From Aphrocallistes beatrix (Eukaryota; Porifera; Hexactinellida; Sceptrulophora; Aphrocallistidae), in the NCBI GenBank assembly GCA_963281255.1, contig OY725491.1, positions 1,674,001-1,738,000 on the forward strand: a DNA stretch of 64,000 nt, in the 5' to 3' direction. Below the pieces are notes generated by a model. That model had not been told where the DNA came from and searched no databases. It saw only the letters and a list, made by a program, of their open reading frames with translations. Below, piece by piece: positions 54,436 through 64,000 of the stretch (positions are counted from its first letter, which is position 1; each line of letters starts with the position of its first letter). The position numbers were made by a program, and so were the translations under genes.

Positions 54436-57400
54436 ATGGACGAAACAACTACAAAGAATAAGCAAGAAGACCTTGAATTTTATTCCTCCACCTTAAGCTT
54501 GTCGCGATCTACACCAGAAAGAAATTTAGAGGAGAGACCGTTAAGTACACTTACAGATAGCTTGATGGAAGAAAAGAGACTAAAATACAAAAAGAGAGAT
54601 GGAGAAAATGAATATCAGGACGAGTTGTGCGAATATGTCCAGGATATACTAGTGCTAGCGGTCAAACAAGGGAATGAATCACAAATCCGACAGCTACTCA
54701 CACTTCAAAATGGGAAAATAAATAGTCTAGATATGGGGCTATGGTTCGCATGCAAGAACAATGACGTTAGCATTGCAGAGCTGCTGATGGATAATGGAGC
54801 ATCTCCTGACTATACTCTATGCAAAATCCCCTGCATCCACCTGTCTGCTCTACACGGGGCCACGTCACTCATCTTCTCCTCCTTCGAGAAGTACCCCGGA
54901 CTCTCCAAAGTGCGAATGCGGGAATCTGTCCGACTACAAGTGACGCCGGACAGACCACTTATCGAGTTTCCAGAGGGTGCACTGCCTGTGCATATGTGCG
55001 CCTTTGGTGGTCTTTCCTCTCTCCCACTCCTCGAGGCACTGCTTAAACATTCACCGGAAGTAGACATAGGAGATGCAAAAGAAAGATCTCCTCTCATGTA
55101 CGCATCTATAGGCGGAAATTGCTTCAGTGTCCGCGCGCTTCTACAGAGGGGAGCTGACATAGAGCACAAGTGTAAGGAGGGTAAGACTAGTTTGCTATAT
55201 GCCGCGGATAATGGAAATAATTCAGTGCTGGAATTACTCATCAAGCGAAACGCAAGCTTGGATGTCACAGATTCTAAAAACGTGGGAGTATTCTCATACG
55301 CTAAAGACGAGGGAGTAGCCAATACGATCCTGAGCTGCACAACCAGCTGTCGTGAGGAGAGTGCGGTCGAACTCCTGCCCATTCGAGAATTAGCCACAAA
55401 AGGATACCACCAGACACAAAAACGCCTGCTAGATAGTATGGTTACAACACCTCAAGAAGACAGGATATGTATCGACCTCGGACAACTTGAATTAGAACCT
55501 CCAGATTGTAAAAGAAAAGAAAAGCTGTTGAACATCATCGCTGAGCAGTCTCCTGATCTTCCTCTCTTCGATTCGATCGTGTTAAGGAGCTACGCAGAGC
55601 ATCATATGAACAGGTAAGTATGATAGTAGATACTGTATAGTAGGGACTCTTAGTGTTTTAAGCAGATTAGTGACAAACCTGCCGTACCAGTTTAACTTGT
55701 CGATCGACAAATAGATAGTTCAGTTCAATTAAATTGTGATAAATTTCCCAAAATCTTTGCAGTAGTAGAAAATACTGAATAAATTAGAGAATAGCTTAAA
55801 TGGCGGTTACCTCCTCTCCCCAGCCCTAGCGACAAGTTTCAAAAGTTTGATAATCAGAGAGTATCCTCCATTACCTTATTATACGAAATTAACACGAATT
55901 TCTCCAAATTGCGTTAATTTCCTTGGCGATAATTTCATGGAGCGCAATTCCCATGACATTAATTTCCTATAATTTATACTATTTAGCAAATTTATACAAT
56001 GGATGGGCAAACTCATAATTTACATATTTTCCGATGCGTGACTGGTTCGAGAGGATACCATGTCATCAAGTAGACTGAAAACCTATCTTGGGACAAGAGA
56101 TACCTTAATATAGGAAAATAACGCGAATTCTCTAAATCGCGTTAACTTCATGTATTTGAAATTTATATTTTCAGCTCCAATTCGCGTTAATTTCCCTTAA
56201 TAAGGTAAATTCAAATTGAATCCATTCATTAATATTAAAATTGAGTTTTCCAAACGATATAACCAACCCTTCTCAACAGGTACGGATATGTGTATCTCAC
56301 AGCGATGATGTCAGAACTCGTCTTCTATCTGATCGTACTCTCACTAGCTCTAATGCTAGGAGTACGCCATGCTGATGTCAACAGAGTATCCACACCTTTA
56401 GAGTGGATCCGTGCGGTTTGCGAAATTTATGTGTTGGTTCGATGGGGCACACTAGCCTTGTTCGGGATAATTGAGTTCGGTGTGATACTCAAGCATAAGT
56501 ACGCACAAAATATCTCCCTTAACAAGGTACAACTCTCAAAGAATATTCTTCAGAAAGCGAGCTAATATGCATTGAAAAAATGCCTTACTGACTATACTAT
56601 TGACGCGCTGGTTTTGTTCAATGCACTGATGTACATAATTCTACGCTTTACTTCACTGTTCGTTTCTGTTGGTAGTTCTACTACGGTGTTTGCAGTGTTG
56701 GTCTACTTCTTCAGTATTTGCATCATATTCCGATATGTTTTCGTAATCCCTGAAATTGGGCCATATCTTCACACACTAGTCTTTGCTCTGAAAGATAGCA
56801 TTTGGTTTCTGTTGGTATTTTTAATTCCCCTCTTCTCGTTTACTGGGATGTTCTATCTCGCTACTCACGCTCCACCATACTCCAAACTCAGCCAGAATAG
56901 CACAGGAAGTATGACAGAGTTAGGGAACAATTTGATGAAGACTACATCTGGATTCTACTGACTGGGATTAGGTTGCTGATAGAACAAGGAGCCATTATCA
57001 AATTCAACTACCTAGAAGTCTACAACTGGTTGATGGTGATAGTTTTCATGGTATTCGCATTCGTTTCTCTACTTGTGATGAGGACGCTATACACTGGCAA
57101 GATTACAAGTGAGTATAAGCGTATCCATGAGTTAGCTAGGAGACACACTACGTATCGCAGACTTGCATTTCTAATGCGTCTACACACAAAGTCAGTTTAT
57201 TCTCTCTACTTCCTTAAAACTTATTTGCAAAGATACAATAAAAAAGTTGTATTGAAAAAAGATAAAGTCCGATCTGAGCACCCAGCAGAATTTCAGAGTA
57301 TCTTTTGCAAGAAAGAACAAGAAAACGTGCATTCCAAACTAGAGGAGTTGAGACGAGAGGTTTTGGAGAGAGTTCAGGCACAGGAGAACAAACTGGATGA

Positions 57401-57446
57401 GGTTATCCGCCTGATACAACAAGCTAACAAAAAGAAGCAACAATAA
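54436..57446 (+). pseudogene. ankyrin-repeat TRP-type channel, copy 2, channel exon broken
   Basis: Exon 1 (54436-55613) is intact and nearly identical to copy 1, ending with the same phase-2 donor (GTAAGT). Exon 2 begins at 56280 (CAACAG/G). A TAA at 56563-56565 replaces the TAT/Tyr-containing stretch of copy 1 just after the second hydrophobic segment, and a one-base loss near 56904-56906 shifts the frame before the pore region. The frame is again open from 56973 to 57446, where the pore helix, last segment and coiled coil remain well conserved. A truncated product of about 490 residues (ankyrin repeats plus two helices) could still be made. Intron 666 bp. Confidence 0.75.
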
Positions 57447-57682
57447 AGAATGTGTGACTGTGTATTGTATTTAAGTGATCTTGAACTTCATTATGGATTG
57501 ATATATATTCCTCGCATTTATGTTTACCAGTGTATACATGTTGTAAATACTTTCAGTAATTGATATCCTCTTGTAACTAATATTAATCTACAGGAAAGAT
57601 CCGATATATTCGATAGTAATCTCTCATTAAACCACCCAGATGGTGTAAAGTTTTAAAATGAATGGAGACCTCACCTATGACA

Positions 57683-57722
57683 GTTAGAATGGCCGAGGCT
57701 TCCAGGAGACCGCACTCGCAGG
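57683..57722. pseudogene. 40-bp relic of the Ig-receptor gene
   Basis: CTATGACAGTTAGAATGGCC and the next 20 bases match 36762-36801, coding for part of the sixth/seventh Ig junction of the receptor gene. Immediately after it, 57755-58030 matches 38524-38810, the region upstream of that gene. The roughly 1.7 kb between is missing. This is a deleted copy left by segmental duplication. Confidence 0.8.
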
Positions 57723-57754
57723 TCGTCTGGTAGCCGGAAGAATAAACCAGACAT

Positions 57755-58030
57755 GACAGGATAACAGAGCATAATTGTATAAGAAAGCATAAAATATCAA
57801 AATATGAATAATACATTGCACACAAGTCCTTGTATGATACATAAGTAGAATGAAACTCACGACCTGGAAGAGTTCCCAGGTTGCAATCAACGGAATCAGA
57901 ACGATTGTGCGTTTTAAAAGAATTCGGAATGTAGCTCTTGTTTTTTCACATACAGTCCCTAGAAATGATTTTGTATAATTGGTAGACACAAGTAACACAA
58001 AGTGACCATGTTATTCTCAATTTTATATTG
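57755..58030. repeat. duplicate of 38524-38810
   Basis: Near-identical over about 280 bases, including the candidate last exon of the coiled-coil gene (57865-57955). Here a run of T has one extra base compared with 38633-38726, which shifts that exon's frame. Confidence 0.8.
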
Positions 58031-58525
58031 GTGCGTGTATGTCACTGAGAAGGCCAGTTTTAACACAGTTCAAAGTTTAATTAGACCAATAAATCAAAAA
58101 CCGTATACGATAGACTTGCAGGATTTTTCGCTCTAAAAAGAGCCTATTGCACAATCACATGAATCATGATGACATATTACATTTTGACAGCTGAATTATT
58201 GCACACTCTGATATGATGTTTGTATATGATAAGATTACATTTCTAAGGTCTGTTTCGTAGTATTTTGAGGCACTGAATAGATTGTGTATATATATATGGA
58301 CCATGAATTTGCTATTATATTTAACCTGTAGTATTCTTAGGCGATACCATGAAATTTTGAGGCGCTTGTATAGGTGGACCAGAGATGTGCTATTATATTT
58401 TGAACAGTAGGATTCTGAGGCGATATTGTAGGAATCTGAGGGGGCCTCTTCTAGTGCTACTACTTAATTATATCCTTACTATTAAAACTCGATTAATGTG
58501 GGTGTATATATATATATATACAAGC

Positions 58526-58585
58526 GCACTGCGCGGCTGGCGGACACTTTGTGTCCGCCGGAGACACTTTGTGTCTTACGTATTT
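58526..58585. repeat. GC-rich interspersed motif copy, reverse orientation
   Basis: CAAGCGCACTGCGCGGCTGG followed by CGGACACTTTGTGTCCGCCG and a second GACACTTTGTGTC palindrome. It follows a TA run. Confidence 0.6.
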
Positions 58586-59227
58586 TACTCGTGATTTCAT
58601 CAATAATCTCTAATGGATCAGGATGAATATCAAGAGTTCGTCAAGTTTCTTATAGAAAAAACATACCCAGAAACCATGACCCATGGGCTTAAATGGAATT
58701 TTAAGAGGAAATCCTCCTATTTTTTCATCGGAAAAAAAGCAAACTCTACACGGTAGGTAAACTCATGGCTTCATCCTGCCTTTCTATGAATATAACATCC
58801 TTCTCGCCTAACAAATGCCTATGATTATTTTCATGCGCCTAGCCTATGCATTGAATATTATGATATAGGAGTTTATCTCGTTCCTATAGGCGCCGCTTAC
58901 ACCTGGATGAACTCCTTGATTAAACTTAGAATTCGATTTAGTATAATTACTATAAAATTCGGGATATCTTTTTGAATATAGATGCCAAGCTTCCAAATTA
59001 TAAAGTTAATATGGTAGTAATCTTCAATTGATTAGAATTATGAACTCGTACAAGATATATGCAAATCATTATAAGCACCACATATTCTTACAATATCGCC
59101 TCAGAATCATACTGTTCAAAATAAAATAGCACATTCCTGGTCCACCTAGAGAAGCGCCTTAAAATCCTACGACATCGCCTCAGAATACTACAGGTCAAAA
59201 TATAATAGCACATCCATGGTCCATATG

Positions 59228-59383
59228 CAGTCGACTCCGCTTAATAGGGTCACATCAGTCAGAGGACATTTTGCCCCAATTAAGCGGAGAACCCTATTAA
59301 CTGAAAATATTTTGTATCAGCTTCTATGTGTGAGAGCTATTCCGGTCCTGCAAAAAGTGACCCTATTAAGCGGAGTCGATTGT
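59228..59383. mobile_element. pogo-like MITE, 156 bp
   Basis: Ends CAGTCGACTCCGCTTAATAG and CTATTAAGCGGAGTCGATTG. Same family as 8830-9017. Right flank is TA; left flank is TG, so the duplication is worn. Confidence 0.8.
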
Positions 59384-59616
59384 ATATACATACAATCTAT
59401 ACAGCGCCTCAAAATACTATGAATCAGGTCTATTGTATACCGTTTTTTATCCATCGGTCTAATTAAACTTTGAACTGTGTTAAAACTGGCTTTCTCTGTG
59501 ACGTACACGGCCGTGTATTAAGTAGGTCATATCGCAACATTTCGTCTTAAAATGCGTAATATGACGGGGTTGGAGAGTTGAGAGGTTTGTTAACGATTGT
59601 CACATTCAATTATATA

Positions 59617-60295
59617 CAGGGTGGCCAATAAGTTCTGTCCCAAGCTTGATTACGTATAAAATTTCTTATACTCAAACAATCTTAGTTATTATGGTCTTTA
59701 GAGATTGTCATTCGGATAATTTTAACGATGTTAAAATATTTTTCGCGTCTAAGACTTAGAACTGTGTTTTGTAGGGTGAATTCACAGCCAAAATCGCGAA
59801 TCAGGCCCCAATGCTTCTGTAAAAAATTTCCTCATAATCAATGTTCCATGACGATTTAGCACCAGATACCTTTCATTCGCCATGAAAATATTTCACAAAT
59901 CCACTGAATTCATTATCAGAAATGAGAAAACGATAATTCAAATTAGGTACACTTTGTGAAATAACCCAAATAGCTTTTTTCACATCACAAATCTGATCCA
60001 ATTGGTTCTCAAAATGCACTGATCTGAACATCCTATATTTCTACAAAGACTCTGGAAAGCTAATTTTAAAAGCAGTGGGCCCTGACTCGCGATTTTGGCT
60101 GTGAGTCAGGACACATTTTTTTTTAAAAAAATTCACCCTACAAAACACAGTTCTAAGTCCTAGACGCGAAAAATATTTTAACATCGTTGAAATTATTCGA
60201 ATTACAATCTCTAAAGACCATAATAACTAAGATTGTTTGAGTATAAGAAATTTTATACCTAATCAAGCTTGGGACAGAACTTATTGGCCACCCTG
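59617..60295. mobile_element. foldback element, 679 bp, TA duplication
   Basis: CAGGGTGGCCAATAAGTTCT at the left and the exact complement at the right, with TA at 59615-59616 and 60296-60297. Arms of about 180-250 bases are near-perfect, including CTTAGTTATTATGGTCTTTA and TGGCCCTGACTCGCGATTTT-type blocks. Mariner-like size and TA duplication suggest a Tc1/mariner-derived foldback. No transposase. Confidence 0.85.
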
Positions 60296-60568
60296 TATGC
60301 ACATGCTTAAAATGACAGCGCACCACCAGAAAGTAAGTCTTGGGTACGTCACTGCTTTCGGGTAGAATCTACTAATGATTATATCAAGTCTTGAGAATAC
60401 CGTGTTAGCAATTCTAAATTTTATTAGAATGGAATTGCTGTAACCAACTTTTGTACTTAAAATAATTTGAACTTGGACAAAAACCAAACAAAAAGTCGAA
60501 AGGCTTCATTTCAATTTAAACTGTGTCATACGTAACTGGGTGTATTATAGTATGTATGCGTTCTATAC

Positions 60569-63500
60569 CTGCTTGAGTTTCTGTAGCTGCAAGATAAGTT
60601 CTTGATTCTTCTCTCTTAAACGCACCTCCTCCTGTACACAACAAGATAAAAATAAAATAATTACAACCAATAAACAATAGATACCAGACTTAAATCATAT
60701 ACAATTATTAAATTAATACAAAAACGGTAGACTTACTCTCTAAGAGATTTACACTAATGTAAGGTTTTACAGGTTTTAGCTAGTACAGTTAGTCACGAAT
60801 TGAAGTAGATTTAGAATATGGACTGCTAGGATGTAAATAAGAAATTCAATAGAGAAACTATGTTAGGGAATGGCGGAATTTTCACAATGGTTCTCACTAA
60901 CCAAAACTTTCCGTGAAATCTGCATGGAAAAAAGTTCAATAGAACGAAATTTCCAGGAACGAAAATCCGGGTCGAAAATTCAATTGACAAAATTTGGTGT
61001 AATCAAATCGTTCATCGGGGTCAGTTAACCTAACGACTATGGAATTGTTAAGAGAGTAACTTTTAAATGCCATATTCGGATATTGGCTGAGAGAATTATG
61101 CAAGAATAAGTACACAACTGTAAATGTTGTATTACCTTGTCAGCTCGTGTCTTCGTGAGTGTGTTCAGTGACTCAGTGTGCATGTTGAGGAGTGAGGTAG
61201 TCCTGTCTAAGCTAGTCACAGTGCTACTCTTACTAACGTCTGAATAGCAATCATCCTGAACATGTCGATTGGCCCCGACCCCCTCTTTTCCCAGTTCTGT
61301 CTCAGCTTGTATAATAATAGGCATAGAAGAAGATTTCTTATCTCGGACCAGGAGGTGAGTTCTGTTGCTAGGCTTGATGACGTTCATTTGAGAAGGAGGC
61401 GGATTCCTAATTCGACCTTGTTGAACTGATTTCATCTTCTGATTATAGGTATTCTTGTTCTCGGCAGTCTTTAGAGTTACCTTACTACCTTTACATTCTC
61501 CTACAGGTGTTTGTTCAACCGAACTCTTAAGAGGGGGTTTAGGAGATTGAATGGTAGCTGTAGTAGTGTCAGATCTCGCATCTGTGTTGAAAGAGCGAGT
61601 GCTGAGAGGAGAATTCGTGTGTGACGGAGGAGATGTGATATGTCGATTAAACCTTTTCTGTTTATTTTTTATCGCTAACTGATGCTGTTCTTCTATCTTG
61701 GCTTGAAGGAATTGAAAACGCTGGCGAGCATCTCTCTGTAAATCAGATGGAATATTAACACCTAATCGTGTAATTCAATATATAAATGTGAGTAATGCGA
61801 CCTTTTCCTGATTTTTCTTCTCTTTCTCTTTCTCAGCTTCAAACAGAAGCTTCTCCCTCTCTTTCTCTATTCTCGCATTCTCAAGCCGATCTAGCTGGGA
61901 TTGCTTATCTTGCTGTTCTCTCTTCACTCTCTCCTTCTCTTTAACCTGAGCTTGTAACTCCAGCTAAATAACATTAGACAATGAAGAAAATACAATACAC
62001 CTATGTACATAAGGGAGGGTGCAGCGCATACGGACAAGGGCTTATCCCAATAATTTTGTGTCGCACCCTATCTGCACTCTAGAATTCAGTTGGCTATGCC
62101 TATAATATGCGGAGTTTCGACAGGACCGAATTGGTAGTGATGAGAGTTGACTGTGTGTCAATTTTCAGTAAGTATTGTATTAGCTTAAATATTGTGTACA
62201 TTGACAACGCAGAAACAAAAGTAATAACTACTTCTCTAGTAAAATCGAACCAAATAAAAGGCTATGGAATTGTATTATGTCATATGTACTCCAGTTCATT
62301 GTGCATTTATGACAGTTATATCATTGCTACAGACTGACTAAAGTGTAGAGTTTAACTAGACCCAATGCAAATTAAGGTTTCAATATTTCGCAAAAATTTC
62401 CCAATCATTGATCAAATATCTAATTGACACAGGATGACACAACTATGCCTTGAGAAAGAGCAAGAGTTCACTTCTTATTTGAAAAATAATCAAAAGTAAT
62501 ATATTAACATAAAAACGTCGGCCAGCAGATGGATTGTCCAGAAGAAGATCAATCAGATGTGTGAAAACATGCAAATATATATATAGGTATATGTTCATCT
62601 CTCATGAAAAATATCACTATATAAATTCGAAGTGGAACAGGAAATCTACCAGGGATACTAAACAGCAAATAATAAAAATGCTCAGAGATAGTGGAGAGAT
62701 TTGATCAATAAAATAGGTGTGAAAATGCCGGCAATAAAAGCATATTGGAGGATTAATTACAGTATGTTCCTAGTACTATTATAAGATTATGTGCTAATTG
62801 TGTATTAGACCTTGGTATATGTAGCACTTAGGACAATTTAAAACTAACTAGGGTAGAGAGAGGATAATAATTATACAATTCTCAATTATGTTAGCAAGGT
62901 TTTTATGAAGTGGCGACTATACCAATAAAACTTTCTCCATGCCTATTTATAGTGTCCATAAAAAACATCCTGGAAATTATAAGAATCATATCCTGAAAAT
63001 CTCATTTCAGGATAACGTTATAATTATAACTTCTAGGATGTCACTATGAACGCCATATACTATTTTAGCAATTGAATATACCATGTATTGAAAAGCCCTC
63101 CTCTTCTTCTCATCCATTGGATTTGGAGGTTCAACGTTAAAGGTATTCTGACTCTCAAACCTGTGAAAATATTAATAAAATATCAGTACCGTATGAATAC
63201 AATAAGTAGCTAGTAGGGCTAAAATGATAATACGAGTTCGTGGATCCAACATTGGTGCTTAGAACACTAGATTACTTGAAAATTAATTTCTGCACTGTAC
63301 AATTTATATTTGGCAAACTGCAACTAAGTCATCTCTAATACTACTAAGTACCCTGCATGTTCAGATTGATGGTGTCGGCTGGGAGAAGATTCCGTAAGGT
63401 TTGTCAGTTGAGAAGCAGCCTAATATTAAATAACAGTAATGAAATACCAACTGTTGACAATACACCCTTAGATTTGATTGTAGAGCTCAGATTTCATATA

Positions 63501-64000
63501 ATTTTAACCTGGAAAATGGAGAATTTTTCTCAACCCATTTTGGGGTGAGGATTGTTTAAAACCCATCAATGTACAATGGATTTTGCTAATTCATTTCCGA
63601 TTAAGTCATTTTGGGCGGGGAAACCTTAGAAATACGAGGTCCAAGCTATAAATAGAATGGACCCCGTGTAATTGGCGGGTTTTAATTAAATTGTATTACT
63701 TGCACATTAAAGAGAAAATCATGCAAAGAAGTACATTTCCAATTGTAGCTTCCTTATCGGGAGTTGGCCTGATTACAAGCATATTCGTCTAATAAAGACG
63801 AGTTGATGGAAACGAAGGTTGAATCATAGAAGCTATGTCAATGTAATTAGGATCGCAACAATGTGAAATTTCAAACAATAATTAAATTAGATATTGTGAA
63901 AAAGGAAGTGAATAAATACGATAAAAAATTAAGTGAATATTGGTATATGTATAGAAGTGATTTACCATGCCATCTTGTCCCTGCATAGTTTGTCTCCCGA
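60569..64000 (-). CDS. coiled-coil protein, tentative CCDC66-like, 5' end outside the window
   Basis: Five exons join in phase: 63966-64000 (runs off the edge), 63082-63160, 61802-61963, 61136-61735 and 60569-60631, with donors GTAAAT, GTATAT, GTCGCA, GTAATA and GTATAG. The text begins FESQNTFNVEPPNPMDEKKR and continues as a charged coiled coil (LELQAQVKEKERVKREQQDK, EKEREKLLFEAEKEKEKKN). It then changes to a Ser/Thr/Pro-rich linker (TIQSPKPPLKSS) and a conserved block, NPPPSQMNVIKPSNRTHLLV, before a last coil (EEVRLREKNQELILQLQKLK). The arrangement, with a KKRR-start coil after a proline motif, resembles CCDC66/CSPP1 centrosomal proteins, but this is a guess. The 3' end may lie near 57.9 kb, where the likely last exon carries a one-base insertion. 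Confidence 0.6.
62010..62105. mobile_element. short interspersed element, related to 18165-18285
   Basis: GGTGCAGCGCATACGGACAA and TTTTGTGTCGCACCCTATCT, ending ATTCAGTTGGCTATGCC, the inverse of the 18.2-kb copy. In an intron of the coiled-coil gene; non-coding. Confidence 0.55.

Larger units (their letters stand above)
58022..59515. mobile_element. long inverted-repeat element, about 1.5 kb
   Basis: Outer arms carry GCCAGTTTTAACACAGTTCA and GTTTAATTAGACC with complements at 59440-59505. Inner arms repeat GAGGCGATATTGTAGG and GTGCTATTATATTTTGAACA (58300-58440) as complements at 59080-59215. The right arm is interrupted by the pogo-like MITE at 59228-59383. The middle has a TA repeat and a GC-rich motif (58526-58585). 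It interrupts the duplicated segment, so it arrived after the duplication. Confidence 0.75.

Noticed and set aside
1..64000. CRISPR arrays, phage or bacterial defence genes, rRNA
   Set aside because: No regularly spaced direct repeats or prokaryotic operons; splice sites and animal gene families show eukaryotic nuclear DNA.

Overview
The window is nuclear DNA of an invertebrate animal. It is AT-rich, introns follow GT-AG, and the genes are metazoan types: a PKDCC/VLK-type secretory-pathway kinase, a MYLIP-type FERM-RING ubiquitin ligase, a UCP4-type mitochondrial carrier, a CTTNBP2-type ankyrin/P-loop protein, an Ig/FN3 receptor and an ankyrin TRP channel. An early-branching animal such as a sponge is plausible, but the sequence does not fix the phylum.

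Layout. 1-2000: two small minus-strand genes, one with a death-effector-like fold that runs off the left edge. 2504-25519: a minus-strand seven-exon PKDCC-like gene, joined here by exon phase and homology into one 516-residue frame. Two of its introns are very large (7.3 and 12.4 kb). They hold a FERM-RING gene, an NHL-repeat gene, a Ty3/gypsy remnant, a broken mariner, several hAT, P and piggyBac-type elements, a pair of nearly identical seven-helix membrane genes, and the complete UCP4-like gene. 26432-29797: intronless CTTNBP2-like gene in a GC-rich island. 31161-33525: degenerate P-type (THAP) DNA transposon with a pogo-like MITE inside it. 33754-38475: intronless gene for a receptor with nine Ig and three FN3 domains. 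38.6-64 kb: a duplicated, repeat-filled region with two ankyrin-TRP genes (the first intact, the second broken), two copies of a coiled-coil gene (one decayed, one running off the right edge), a 40-bp relic of the Ig gene, and several long inverted-repeat (foldback) elements.

The genes do not form one pathway. The main lessons are structural: same-strand genes nested in giant introns where other introns are short or absent, recent duplication with patchy identity suggesting gene conversion, and a dense set of short DNA transposons whose ends and target-site duplications can often be read to the base. A recurring GC-rich motif of about 75 bp (near 2.43, 11.3, 52.15 and 58.53 kb) is the least explained structure. 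No prokaryotic defence system, CRISPR array, rRNA or confident tRNA was seen. Protein family calls rest on recognition of motifs from memory and were not checked by search.
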